A DNA stretch of 64,000 bases from Persicaria tinctoria (Eukaryota > Streptophyta > Magnoliopsida > Caryophyllales > Polygonaceae): positions 52,649,702 to 52,713,701 of the forward strand of contig JBANSL010000004.1 in NCBI GenBank assembly GCA_037127255.1, read 5' to 3'. Below the pieces are notes generated by a model, which saw only the letters and a list, made by a program, of their open reading frames with translations, was not told the DNA's origin and did no database searches. Shown piece after piece: positions 23,030-35,188 of the stretch. Position 1 is the first letter of the stretch. Every line of letters begins with the position of its first letter. Position numbers and translations under genes: made by a program.

Positions 23030-24271
23030 GGAAAATTCCGGTTGGTGCCCCTGAGGTTTTGGCTATTTCGGATGGTGTCCCACAATTTTTCTTTTTCCGA
23101 ATGGTGCCCCTGAGGTTTTCCAAAAGTTCGTCTGATGCCTAAAATCAATGTTTTCACTTTTTCATAAACAAAAATGAACCTTTATTTTTTCAATATTACA
23201 CAAAATCACTCTTTACTTTTAAATTGAGCATAATTATCTATATTTTGCCGAAAATGCAACACAAAAGTACACTCATTTTTAAAATTAAACAAAAACACCC
23301 ATTATTTTAAAAAATTCAACAAAAAATCCAATATTTTTAAAATCGCATAACATATCGATTACTTGACAAAATGTGCACATGGCCACCCATTTTTTATGAA
23401 CAAAATGGTTAACCTATAAAATGTGAGAAATCCTCCTAAAAAATTATTATAATTAGTTCATTTTCTTACAATCTTTTGTATTGGTGATTAATTCATTTAA
23501 TTGGATGCACTTTCAAGCATGCAAGTTCACATAATGTTCTTATTTATTCGATCAAATAAGTTTGAAACCCAACTGCGATATCATCACAAATAAAAAACTT
23601 TATTGTAGTCATTTGAATAAAATAATTAAAGCTCATCAATCATGTGGCTAAAAAAATAATTTTAATATATAGGAATTAGAATATTCTACACGAATACAAT
23701 TAAATATCTATTTAATAATAAAATATTAACGACTAAGATAAAATAACTCAAGGTAAATTAGTCTTAATTATTATAAAAAATGATAGGTTTTTTTAATTAA
23801 GTCTCATATACACCCCCCATAAAACATACAAAGGATGATTTTGTAATAAGTATTATTTTAATATATGTTTTTAAAATGTTATAGCTTAATCATTTTGTTC
23901 ATAAAAATGGGTGGTTATGTGCACATTTTGTCAAGTAATCAATATGTTATGCGGTTTTAAAAATATTGGATGTTTTGTGTTGATTTTTTTAAAATATGGG
24001 TGGTTTTGTTTAATTTTAAAAATGAGTGTGCTTTTGTGTTGTATTTTTGGCAAAAATATAGATAATTATGTGCAATTTAAAAGTAATGGGTGAGTTTGTG
24101 TAATATTGAAAAAAATAAAGGTTCATTTTTGTCTATGAAAAAAGTGAAAACATTGATTTTGAGCATGAGACGAACTTTTGAAAAACCTCAGGGGCACCAT
24201 CCGGAAAAAGGAAAATCGTAGGGCACTATTCGAAATTGTCAAAACCTCAAGGGTACCAACCGGAATTTCCC
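23030..24271. mobile_element. Foldback element with arms of about 380 bp (MULE-like)
   Basis: The left arm (23030-23410) starts GGAAAATTCCGGTTGGTGCC. The right arm (about 23895-24271) is its inverse, ending ACCAACCGGAATTTCCC. The arms agree over most of their length. Copy 1 lacks the whole element. The flanks TAATTTTTA and TATTTTTTT loosely fit a 9-bp duplication, as in Mutator-like elements, but the site is too AT-rich to be sure. The middle 480 bp is AT-rich and non-coding. Confidence 0.75.
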
Positions 24272-24652
24272 TATTTTTTTTATGTTTGTAAAAGAGAATC
24301 ATGTACAAAATGCTAAAAAGGGGTGGAGTATTCAGCAACTTCAAGAATTGTATCAACTAAAAAAAATATCAGTTGTTGGCATATGTATCAACAAAAACCT
24401 TAGCTTTGGCTTCCTATAAGGTAACTGCATTTCAAATTCCTAGAGGTAACTGCAGCCTGTAATGCAGTAAGCATGTACATATGCCATGCATTTTCACTTT
24501 AATTTTAACTGGTTTCATATGTAGAATATACTCTTATGGTAGTATTGTTAAGGATCCAGACAAAAGTACTACAATTAAGTAGGCAGAGTCAACACCACTC
24601 GAGAAAACACGATGCACTGACTGAAGAAGGACCCATCTGGACAATCATTAGA

Positions 24653-27600
24653 TCAGTTATTAACTCGGTCATCAGGGGAGTCTTCATCTTCGTCATCTTC
24701 AGCTCTGCTGCCCAACTTGACAAGGTCTTCGACGAGGATCTTCCCATCTAATATACCAAATCCAAAAAAAGAAAATCGACAAGAGTATTATCAACTGCAC
24801 CAATTAAGCCCTGATTTCCAAATTTAGAACACAGGGACTGATACGACGACATAATACCTTTATCTTTGGATAGGTTGCTGATCAGCTCTTGAATGCCCTC
24901 CTTGCCTAATGTATCCTTCAAGTACATAGTAGCAGCTGCCACCTCTTCAGGAGTTACCTTTCCATCAAAATCCCTGCAGAAATAATTCATTAGATAGAGT
25001 ACTTAATTCTCTAGTGCATACATATATAGTATGTAAGTGGTGCCGTGGTGGTAGGTCATGCAAAACAACCATTTAGCTTGTGGCTCACCTGTCAAGTAGC
25101 CGCCAGCCATCACCAATTTTGGCATCCACGTCGTCAATTTCTTTCTCAAGTGTATGGAGCATACCATCAATCTGTAAGAAAACAATTTGTTAGAAAATCC
25201 AATTCAGATCATGAATGCCATAACTTATTGGCAGGATACAAGGAAAAGGCTATTTTGCTTGGTGCTTACTCGGTCTTTGAGTGCATCAGTAACCTTGTCA
25301 GCAATAGCCGGCTCAGCAGCATGTCCGCTTTCCTCACGAGCAGCTTTATATGCTTTGAAGGCATCTGCTTCTCCTTCTGTACCCTCTTTCTCTACCATGC
25401 TGTTATAAAGCTCTATCTGCGCGTCAGAAATTGAATGAAAATACACAAGTGTAATTAGTTTCACAAGACAACATATGTATCTAAATTGCATAGAAACAAG
25501 GACAAAATCACAAGTCTGACACCGACACAAGGAAACAACTAAAAAAATACATAGGAGATGCTTAACAAAATAGTATTACGATCAAAACGTATAAAAGAAG
25601 AATTATAGATGATTCAGGGGTTGGGGGCAAGAATTAGGAGAAGAAAAGACTTTAGAACTAATATTCTCTAAATGAGGACTCATTTTCTCATGACTAGTAT
25701 GAAACCATGCTGTCCATGTATGTTTCGTAGACTGATGGTATAGTACGTAACAGGTTCATGGTTCATAAGCACAGAGAAGATATTGCCTCTCTCTCTCTCA
25801 ATGGTCATGATTACTGAAGGTTTATCCCATAACAGGGAAAAAAAAAACAAGAAAAAAGAAGACCATGCTTCGGTGCATTTGGAATAATGAATTGGAGGAT
25901 TAGCTGCATTATTTTTCTTAATAACCAAATGAAGGATAACCAACCTTCATTAAAAACTTAAGAGGTTTCTTTTCATCTTTTCGTTTTATTTTGTTCATAT
26001 AACAAAGTAAACCAGTACATTGGTTTACCAGGTGCAGGTCATTTTTCTGTCACAAAACTATTCACAAAATTGAAAAATCAAAATCAAATGCCAATAGAGT
26101 TGTTTGTTGGTAAAATACCTCATCTGTTACTAGTTTCAGGAACTCTTCACGTTCTCTGCTCACAGACTGCAAAAAACAAATCAAGAGGGTTGACTCACTA
26201 AATTGTTCAGCCACCAAAATATACTCAATAGAAAATAAGAAACAAAATATCCAAGATAACAGTCATACAGATGCAGATGCCAACACTGACAATGCACGAC
26301 TAAGTTCACAAAGCTGTTCTTGTTTTTCCAATGACTTGGCTAATGCTAGTTCCTGTGCTTCTTTTGCAGTTGCATCGGTCATTTCCTTCAATGCCAGATC
26401 CTCTTCACTGCTGACGGATTCCTTTAGTCTAGCTTGCTCTTCTTCCATGTCTTCTTCTTCCTCCTGTCATTAGTTTGAATAAGATGAACTAATTAAAGGC
26501 CATAACCAAGCAAGAAAAGGCCAATGTACAATAATGTGGACACGTTTCATATTCAAAGGAGACATCGTGAGCAATGAAATGTGTCCTAACTTGATTTAAA
26601 AAAATCTATTTACTCAAATAGCAAATCCACTCCAACTCTCCAAGAACAGTAATCCAGTCGCATAAAAGTACCAAATTACGAATTGAACAAGTTTCACATC
26701 TCTCTGTAACAGTTTATTTCACAAAGCTAGAGAAAAAGTACATAATTAAATTACTAACCTTAATGAGTTCCTCCTCCTTCTCAAGGAACTCTAACTTTCT
26801 TCTCCTCTCAGAAACAGAATCTTCTGAAGGCAAATTTGTGAACCCAACAGTTTCTACTACCTCATCTGGAAGAGACGACAAGGTTGATTGAACTGCTTGC
26901 TCTGGTTTAACCTTCCCAGAAACCATAAATGCTCTGAAATTGAGATTTTAGACATTTCAAGGGGCAGGTAAGCATGCATATGCCAATAAAGCATTGGCGG
27001 TGAACAAACAAATTTCTAGGCAATATGGAACAGTACCTCGAAAGAATTAGTAGAGAAGAAGGTACAGAATGATTAAGAGATAAATCAAGCCAGTCACGAA
27101 GCTGCAAATTGAAGAGAACAGTCACATTAAATGCAAACATAATGCAAACCTAGTAACAGACATTAATATGCAAATTCAAAGCAAGAAACTAAATCCTCAT
27201 GAGTATATTTTCCAAAAAAATGAGAAAATGAACAGGGTTACCTGTTGTCGCATTTCTTGTACTGAAGTTAATCCCAGCATGCCTCTTTCTCTACAATCTT
27301 CACGCAGTTCAGCTTCTGAAAGTGACTCAACACCCTCAGCTTGAATCAATCTATCATCCTCCTTGATCCTACAAGAGTAATTGCAATTGTTCCATATGTA
27401 ATTATTACTCCCTCCGCCTTGTAATAGTTGATGTTTTAGAGTAGTAAACTTTTATCATTTAGCTATATTTATTATTTTTATTTTTATAGGTAATGATTAC
27501 ACTTTTTTATAGGTAATAATGACTCATTTTAGGCATTTTAACCCATAAAAGTAAGAGAAAGATAAGTTTTCTGAATAAGTGTGCAAAGCTAAAACATCAA

Positions 27601-30600
27601 CTATTATGAGACGGAGGGAATATTATCTTATCGGTTAGGTGCTGGAGTAACCAGATGAAAGTTACAACACAAATGATAAACACAATAAAAAGGGGATGCA
27701 AAAGAGGACTTCAGCATTGACGTGGCATTGATAAAGTATTTTCTGAGTATGCGACAGCATTGATGTGGCCATTATCAATGCAATATATGCAATGTATCAT
27801 ATACCGAATTTTAGCTTTCAACATTTAACTTATACGGAAAATTGAAGCTTTGCTAGGATAAGCCTTCTCCAAACAGCTTGGGCATTTAGAATGAACTTTG
27901 TACTTATATACAAATGTATTAAATCCTCTAGAACTATAATACCTAGAAGCTTAGTTTTTATTTAATCACTAAAGTAGTAATAGATGGACTATCATCTACT
28001 CATTTAACAGTTCAATTCAAGCCCAAGGCATTCACACAAGAAGGGCAATGTGAACCACTTGTACATCTTTTTCAGAAGCTTAAACTTTTCTTATTAACTG
28101 AATCCTTCAAAACAGTAAAAGCTAAACAAGGCAAATACATGAATCATTCAGCAGTTTTGACTCACTCCCTCTTGTTAAAGTATGGATGCCTACACTAACA
28201 TGTCCCAAAGCAAAATGTAACCTAGTAAAATGATACTCTGTATTAAGGGGAAAAAAAAGGATAAACCATTGTCTTTCTCGTAATAAAAAGGCAAGTGACA
28301 ATTTTAAACTTGACATAAGATCTCCAATGAAGACAGAAAATTTTCATTTTGAGATTCATTTTGAGATTATAAGGAGACTACACTCAATGCGAGCATATTA
28401 CCTATCACCTTGCAGCTAGCCCATGTAATATTCCCAATAAATCATTAGTATATCTAATATCTAATATAATACTAAAACAACTAGTTCTTAAGCCACGTGG
28501 CAATCTTTCCTTAACTATAGACTTACGTGGCGATTCATATTAAACCTGACCCCACTTTCAATTTAAACGAAAATTAATTAATGCTTCTAATTTTAATTTA
28601 TTTATTTTTCAATTAATGTATTTTCTTTTCCATGTTTTGATATTGTTACCATAATTTTCTAACAAACAAATTTTTACTTTATTAATTTAATTTTGATTAG
28701 CACTTAATTAAATCGGACTTTTGAAAAAAAAAATATTTTGGTTATTATAGATAACATAGAAATAGTATATAGTTGATGACTATTTATATATAAGGATACT
28801 ATACTAGCACATTTTAGTTTTAAACATTTTCCATTTCTATTTAATCCATTCCATACCCTTGCCCGTCATTATACGTTTGACGATAATTGGCGAGTCACTT
28901 TTCCATTTCTTAAAAACCTCTACTCTGATCATTCCATTGCCTTTCTATCAAATTATAACCATATTTTGGTAATTTTCAAATTTTGTAGGTATTCGAATCC
29001 ATTGATAAAATGTTATTGACGATTTGAATTTTAAACTTTTACATTTTTTATTGCTTTATAATCGATTCTAACAATGCTTTTTCTCATGTCGAAGATGAAG
29101 AACGATTTAACTTTATTGGATGATCTGAAGGCAAAAAGAAATTACAAAATTCGAGTTCGTGTTATTCACATTTGAAAAAGCAAAAGTTCGTAGAGTGGAT
29201 ATATATGAAGTCGAGTTCGTGTTTTTCTTAGTCCTGTGTTATCTTCCTTGCGAATTTCAGTTCTGTGGTGCCATATTATTTCACCAATCCTTCATGCTAA
29301 ATTGTGGTATTTTTGGAATTTGTTTTCTTTAAATAAATAAATAAATATTACTCCGTAATATTTAAGTGGTATGTTCTGTAATCCTATCTAGTTGTCACAA
29401 CACCATAATCTGGTACAAATTAAAATCCTTATCTTCAATTAACATCGGTTCGGTTTAATAGGTATTTATTTTATTGGATTGTTTTGAAATTTAAATAACA
29501 ATATATTTCTTGGATTGTTTTACAATTTAAATAATACATTATTATCTGTTTCCGTTAAGATTTGACCATTTTGAATAAGAATTAAATCAAGATATAGACA
29601 CATTTTTCAATTATATAAATAATTTATTTTACCTGCGTATTTATGCAGTTTATTAATAAATTATATTTTATTACTACTTCGTATATATTATTCATATTTA
29701 AATTATTTTTATTAAAATGTGAACATTATTTTTATTTTAGTTTTTATTGGTTAAAAATAAATAAAGGAATAATCAACTAATTGTGTAAGGCATGCTAATG
29801 ATCAATTATAAAATTAGTTCACAAATTTTACTGATTCTATCTCATTGTCATCATAGAATGTGAATAATATAATGAGATAGTCCATTTTTAAAAGACATAT
29901 TTGATTTGTCATATTCTTTCTTTGATACAATGGAATTGAAGGAAACTTTATACGGAGATCTCTACCATCGATCTAAGATCAAAAAGTCAAATAATTCCAG
30001 CAGTTTCATTGCATCTCTAAAATGAAAAGGTTATGTGAAAATTAATGTATGATATTGTACGTAATTAGATTTTAAAAAAAGACCATGTCTTGGACACGGG
30101 AACTGTACTAGTTTGATTCCTAAACAAGGCTTTCAAAATGCACCATGGAGCAAGGAATAACAAGGGGGGTGAAAATAAGGAACATTTGACTTACTGTCGG
30201 AGCCTCTTGCGGAGCATATACCGCAAATATGCATCTGTACCAAATGGGCTTATACCCATATACTTGCACATATTCACCAGCCTAGGCCTGGAAAGAGCAA
30301 AAACTGATTTTATAATGCAAAATAATATCTGGGAACAAAAAGTAAGCATAAAATCATTGCAAGCTTCAATGTACTAATAACTGCATTTAAAATAAACAAA
30401 CTTCCACTGTTGCAAATACTTGTGGTCAGTTGAAGAATTCTTTGCCCCAAAAATTTTATAAAATTCCATTTGTATAAATTAAGTCCCATTGGTTATCATG
30501 GAATCATCTACAACGGGCATTATCACATTACAACTTTATTTCAAGCATATTGAAAATACTTGTCCCCAGTTGGATTGCTTTGATTTTGAAATTTTAAATG

Positions 30601-32301
30601 AAGCCATCCTTCCATCAACCACAGTTGTTACATTTTCAGAATAAAATATAATATCAAGGTTCAGTTTGTGTGATCAGATTGCTCTGTGGTCCTAACTGTG
30701 AAAAGTGAAAGATGATAATACTGCCAAACAGAGAGGGAATAACAGACGAGATAAAGAAGGAACCTGCTGATATTATCAAGAGTAAGTTCATCATTGAAAA
30801 GCTTAGCGAAGGACAAAATTTCATCATTAGAAACACAGGAACCTTTTCTGACCTGCATCATCAACATATTGTTAAATAAAACAGGAGAAACGGGAAAGAG
30901 AGAAATAAGGAAGCTAAACCCATGAAATTGTATGACACCTTGTTCAAGAAATCATCAAGGTCTTCAGCGGTTTGCTTCATTTCGCCACTACGTAAATTTT
31001 GCACTTCCTTTGCCATCTGTTTGGCTGTATCTTGAAGAAACTTGGCATATTCTATTCTAGCATTTAGCCTACGCTTCAGTTTTTCCTGAAAAATTGGTAC
31101 AATTAATCCATATAACACAGCCATTCACAACAAATTACAAAGCTTTTGTAGCCATACGAAAAGCTTTGATTGTGTGAACTTTATTATAATCAAAACAATC
31201 ATGGCTACACCAGGATATCTTGAGCGAAATATATGCAAATTCGGTTTCAAGAAGAAAATAACATCATCTCTAAAATCTTATATCAAATCAACCACACACC
31301 TGCTCCTTCATTTTGTCTTGAAATGTGGAAGGAAGCATGTTGGGGAACAGCTTCAGAGCAACTGGCAGCAGGAATTCCATAAATGGAACTACAATAAAAA
31401 CTGCAAATGGAACAAGCCTGAATATATCTGCAGTTGTCCGTGTAAGTTGCTGTCTTTCCCTTCTAGAAAGGCTCTTTCCACCAGCAAGTTTTAGAAGCAG
31501 TCTTGAGCTGATCCTCACATCAGCCCAAAGTAGCTTAAAACCCAACCAGTAGTGTTTTAAGGTTGATACGACTTCCTTCTTCAAATGAACCCATTTCTCA
31601 GCCCAATCCTCTCTGCGTTAATAACCAACAAGATAAATTAAAGGGGAAAACATATATCCAAATTTCTAAAATATTGAAGCAATATACACTCTTTATTGAT
31701 TTGACATATCAAACCTGCTCATAGAAGCTAGAGATCTTAGAGCAGGACCAATCCTCAATACCGTTGCCCACACTCGTTTAAAAAGTGTTTTAGCAGTCGT
31801 TTGGGATTCTTGGAGTTTGGATTTTACTTTCGCTTTTGCAGTATTTAACCCTACAACAGCTTGATCACATTCCTCTGGAGATGCCTGTTTTTTCTTTTTG
31901 GCAACAACTTCATGTTCCTCATCATCATACTGTGGTTGACCAGCTGTTGCAGTTGAAAATTGATGCATAACTTGGAAATTTCTCGAGATTGAACTACTAT
32001 ATCTTTCACCCAAATCAGGTTTGACGTGTGAGAAAAATCGATAGTAATTAGACCGATAGTGTCCCAAAGCAGAAAAGCTTATCAGATCATCTCTAGCAAT
32101 AACACCTCTGTTTAGGCCGTTTGAGAATTTTGTATACGCAGAATTATGGTTCACAGGGGAACCTAAACCCCCAGCTGATGAATCCGAATGTTGAGGGGGC
32201 AGCCCATTGCATAGAACTTGGAGGCTCTGGGCTGAGCGATTATGCTCCTTCGCATAATCAAGAATATATTTCCTTCTTCTAACTAGAACCCGGGAGGCCA
32301 T
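24653..32301 (-). CDS. LETM1: LETM1-like mitochondrial inner-membrane protein
   Basis: Complete gene with 14 coding exons and 759 residues. Exons: 32301-31715, 31612-31300, 31085-30939, 30852-30764, 30287-30195, 27368-27242, 27101-27037, 26933-26759, 26463-26269, 26166-26119, 25416-25270, 25171-25089, 24973-24858, 24747-24653. Every junction is GT/AG and the phases agree. Residues 1 to about 115 are basic and Ser-rich, like a mitochondrial presequence. A membrane segment lies at about 261-283 ([20 protein letters not shown]), followed by the LETM1 ribosome-binding-like domain ([20 protein letters not shown], then [10 protein letters not shown]). Coiled coils follow, rich in Glu and Lys. The C-terminus has a canonical EF-hand loop at 689-700 ([12 protein letters not shown]) and a second, weaker one at 725-736. 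Family role: mitochondrial K+/H+ or Ca2+/H+ exchange and support of mitochondrial translation in plants. Introns hold a MITE and a Helitron. Confidence 0.93.
27408..27620. mobile_element. Stowaway-like MITE in LETM1 intron 5
   Basis: A 213-bp element with ends CTCCCTCCGCCTTG and GACGGAGGGAA between TA dinucleotides (27406-27407, 27621-27622). The inner arms TAATAGTTGATGTTTTAGA and AAAACATCAACTATTATGAG are complementary. It starts only 40 bp from the exon 6 acceptor. Confidence 0.88.
28460..30111 (+). mobile_element. Non-autonomous Helitron in LETM1 intron 5
   Basis: It starts TCTAATATAATACTAAAAC after an A and ends GTACTAG before a T, as Helitrons insert between A and T. Just before the end, CCATGTC-TTG-GACACGG (30083-30099) forms a hairpin with one mismatch, 8 nt ahead of the CTAG end. 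The 1.65-kb body is AT-rich and includes an RPA-like fragment. No Rep/helicase is present. The flanking gene structure is undisturbed, because the element lies wholly inside the intron. Confidence 0.8.
29086..29175 (+). pseudogene. RPA-like OB-fold N-terminal fragment in the Helitron
   Basis: A 29-residue frame containing [19 protein letters not shown], then a stop. This matches the start of the replication protein A-like OB-fold (DUF223-type) commonly encoded by plant Helitrons. Downstream bases to about 29260 look like decayed continuation, with no open frame. Confidence 0.6.
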
Positions 32302-32454
32302 CTTTAGACAAACTTTCCTTTTCTCAAATTAGAAGATTCACATTCACATTCCCAACCCTAAATCAATTACAAAGGTCCCTGTGGAAATCAACAATCATAG
32401 AATCAATCCAAAAGCATCCCACATAAAATATTAAACCTACATAACAGAAAATGA

Positions 32455-32700
32455 GACTCAAGAACCGGGATGAACTCTTTGATTCATGATAATATTGTAA
32501 CCATTCCCTCCTCCCACTGCCAAGAAAACCCCAAAACCGGCAATAGTAGAACCAGGATATTGTAACCATTCCCTCCTACCACTGCCAAGAAAACAGAAAA
32601 CGAGACTCAAGAACCGGGATGAGCTCTTTCATTCATGATAATATTGTAACCATTCCCACCTCCCACTGCCAAGAAAACCCCAAAACCGGCAGTAGTAGAA
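32455..32700. repeat. Tandem repeat, period 139 bp
   Basis: The unit starting CAGAAAATGAGACTCAAGAA at 32455 recurs at 32594 with few changes. A subunit beginning ATATTGTAACCATTCCC occurs three times. It lies within the presumed 5' UTR intron of LETM1. Confidence 0.9.
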
Positions 32701-32964
32701 TTTTTTTAAAAAAAATGCAATTTCGAGAGCAAAGCCACAATTCCTGAACATGATTACAAGTTTACAACTATAAAAAAATGTTAAGTATCAACCTCGTCAA
32801 CAGAGATGGAGATCACATAGTCGTTATCAATTGCTGTTAGCATAGCAACTACAATCGCACTTTACAAACTCAACGGCAAATGAATACAAATTACCAGCAG
32901 CTGAAAACGCAAACAATCTGAATCGAGTTCTAAAAAATTTAACAATATGATTAGTACAAACAAA

Positions 32965-33022
32965 TGCGAGGAACGAACACGGCCAATATTTGCGAGGAAC
33001 GAACACGGCCAATATTTGCGAG
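32965..33022. repeat. Tandem 26-bp repeat
   Basis: The unit starts TGCGAGGAACGAACACGGCC. There are two exact copies (32965-32990 and 32991-33016), followed by the start of a third. Confidence 0.9.
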
Positions 33023-33090
33023 AAACTGACATCGGAAATGAAGATGAATCAAAGAAAATTTCACACAGAAAATGAGATTGTCGGCTTTAC

Positions 33091-33300
33091 CTCTCCCGGC
33101 GAAACTTGGTGAACAAAATCTTCGTAGAGCAATTAGAAGAGAAAAACGCTTGGCTTCTTGGGGAAGAAGACACTGCAATGGGAGGTTTAGGGGGGCACTC
33201 GGGGTTTTAGTTGAAGCGTAGATGGGGCCGGCGAGGGATTAATTCCTCTGCGACGCGAAGGAGTAGTACTACGGTCTACGGTGCTGATGGGGAAAAAAAT
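33091..33300 (-). promoter_or_regulatory. LETM1 5' leader and proximal promoter (inferred)
   Basis: This is GC-richer than its surroundings. It lies upstream of the presumed leader donor at 33090. No clear TATA box is seen on the minus strand. The position is inferred from the gene model only. Confidence 0.4.
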
Positions 33301-33341
33301 ACGGAGTATTGAATTAGCTTGCTTTTCCATAAAAAAAAAAA

Positions 33342-33745
33342 GAGTTCGGGTTGGTGCCCCTGAGGTTTTAGCTATTTCCGATGGTGTCTCATAGTTTTTG
33401 TTTTTTCGGATAGTGCTCCTAAGGTTTTACAAAAGTTCGTCTAATGTCCAAAATCAATGTTTTCGTTTTTTCATAAACAAAAATGAACCTTTATTTTTTT
33501 TAATATTGCACAAAATCACCCTTTAATTTTAAATTGCACATAATTATCTATATTTTATTTTGCAAAAAATACAACCCAAAAGCATACTTATTTTTAGAAT
33601 TAAACAAAATCACCAATTTTTAAAAAATTTCAACACAAAACACCGAATATTTTTTAAACCGGATAACATATAAATTACTTGAAAATTTTTGCACATAACT
33701 ATCCATTTTTTTTTGAACAAAATGGTTAAATAGATATTTAATTAT
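33342..33745. mobile_element. Single arm of the foldback family at 23030-24271
   Basis: The sequence from GGGTTGGTGCCCCTGAGG onward follows the left arm of the foldback element over about 400 bp, with many small differences. The opposite arm is missing. It lies just outside the presumed LETM1 promoter. Confidence 0.75.
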
Positions 33746-33944
33746 GAATTTGTTTATAAAAAAGTGAAAATATTATTTACCTCGAATTATTTTATCTTAG
33801 TCATAAATATTTTAGTATTAAATATGACGAAACTCGATTTTTAGGTTTCCACTTTTGGTGGGACCCAAGGGTTGATCCCGGGGGACCCATCACTTTGTCG
33901 GCGGGCTTACCTGACCCGTATCGATGTAATCGGCGCGGCCCTAC

Positions 33945-35188
33945 TGTAAGGAATGGGCTGGAAAAGCTATGATTGGGCCGAGCATTGTGGAGGCCTAAGA
34001 TAATAGTTCTGAGAATCAGGCTATATCAGCCTTTGTAACAAACCGAGAATGGCATTCAGAAATTCAATCAAAACCTTCTCCTATCTCTTTTTCTATTTCT
34101 CTTCTTTCCCCAACTCTGAGCTTCCATAGCTCCATATCCCAAGCAAGTTCGTAACAATTTGGTACCAGAGCAGTCGCGATCCGAGGTCATGGCTGACAGC
34201 ACAAGGATGAAGACGATCGAGGAGAATCTCCGCAAATCCGAGGTCCAACTTCAGCATCTGCAGCAGTTCGCGACGTCGACGCATGTCACCCTCCAAGAAA
34301 CAACGAAGAGTCAGACCGAGTTCCGGGAAGCGTTTGAAAGGTTTCAGGCGAAAACGGATCAAAGAATCGAGAATATAGCAGCAATGGTCAAGAGCCTGTT
34401 GCCGGCAAAGGGAAGACCGCCATTGATAAGGGAACAAGGGGAATCCAGTTCTGCAGAGGAAATCGGCAAGGATCCAAACGCGCTGGAAGGACTAGTGGCG
34501 TCGGGTGAAGCACAGATAGATCGGCCACTCAACAACTCCCAATCCGGCCAAGAAAACTCAGTTACACCGGGATCGGATAATTTGGGTCCAAGATCGGACA
34601 ATGCGGGGGTCAGATCCGAGAAATTGAGCCAGGGCACCTCGGCGTGGGGCCCGAATCGATTTCCAAAAATCGATTTTCCGGTGTTTGACGGAAGAAAGCT
34701 GCGTAGTTGGGTAAGAAAGTGCGAAAGGTTTTTCTCAATCTTTAATATAGCAGAAACACAAAAGATTGAGATGGCAGCTATGTACATGAACGATAGAGCT
34801 GGCGTTTGGGTCCAAGGTTACCTGCTGCAATGAAAAGGAGTAAAGTGGAAGGAGTTAAGCGAGGTTGTGTGTGCAAGATTTGGGGAAAGAAGAGAAATAG
34901 AGAAAGAGATAGGAGAAGGTTTTGATTGAATTTCTGAATGCCATTTTCGGTTTGTTACAAAGGCTGATATAGCTATTGTAAGGAATGGGCTGGGAAAGCT
35001 ATGATTGGGTCGAGCATTACGGAGGCCCAAGATAATAGTTCTGAGAATCAGGCTACATAAGCCTTTGTAACAAACCGAGAATGGCATTCAGAAATTCAAT
35101 CAAAACCTTCTCCTACCTCTTTCTCTATTTCTCTTCTTTCCCCAACTCTGAGCTTCCATAGCTCCATATCCCAAGCAAGTTCGTAACA
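33945..35188 (+). mobile_element. Short non-autonomous gypsy element with 212-bp LTRs
   Basis: The LTRs at 33945-34156 and 34977-35188 are both 212 bp, start TGTAAGGAATGGGC and end GTTCGTAACA. TGGTACCAGAG (34160-34170) is an initiator-Met tRNA-like primer site. The flanks CCTAC and CCAAC match at 4 of 5 bases. The interior encodes only part of gag. Directly before the 3' LTR, 34884-34974 is an inverted copy of LTR bases about 34020-34113, and no polypurine tract is seen there. Pol is absent. Confidence 0.85.
34189..34833 (+). pseudogene. Truncated gag of the short gypsy element
   Basis: 214 residues from the first Met after the primer site. The N-terminus is a coiled coil (KTIEENLRKSEVQLQHLQQF), followed by a long polar linker. 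FPKIDFPVFDGRKLRSWVRK then starts the retrotransposon gag fold (compare PxFDGxxxxxWL). The frame ends soon after MNDRAGVWVQGYLL, so most of the gag domain, the zinc knuckle and everything downstream are missing. Confidence 0.75.

Larger units (their letters stand above)
16118..25624. repeat. Tandem segmental duplication, copy 2 (9.5 kb)
   Basis: Second copy of 5392-16121. It lacks the counterpart of about 12001-15037; the deletion joint near 24538-24542 shares GTAGT with both parents. It has gained an 860-bp TIR element (17740-18599), a 1.24-kb foldback element (23030-24271), a local duplication at about 21597-21818 and an AT repeat. Its right end is the native 3' part of the complete LETM1 gene. 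Confidence 0.85.
32358..33090 (-). other. Probable intron in the LETM1 5' UTR
   Basis: On the minus strand, GGGAGAG is followed by GTAAAGCC (donor at 33090), and TTGATTTAG precedes GGTTGGG (acceptor at 32358). Splicing would put a short leader, about 33190-33091, in front of the exon that begins 56 bases upstream of the ATG. The interval contains tandem repeats but no ORF. Confidence 0.5.
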
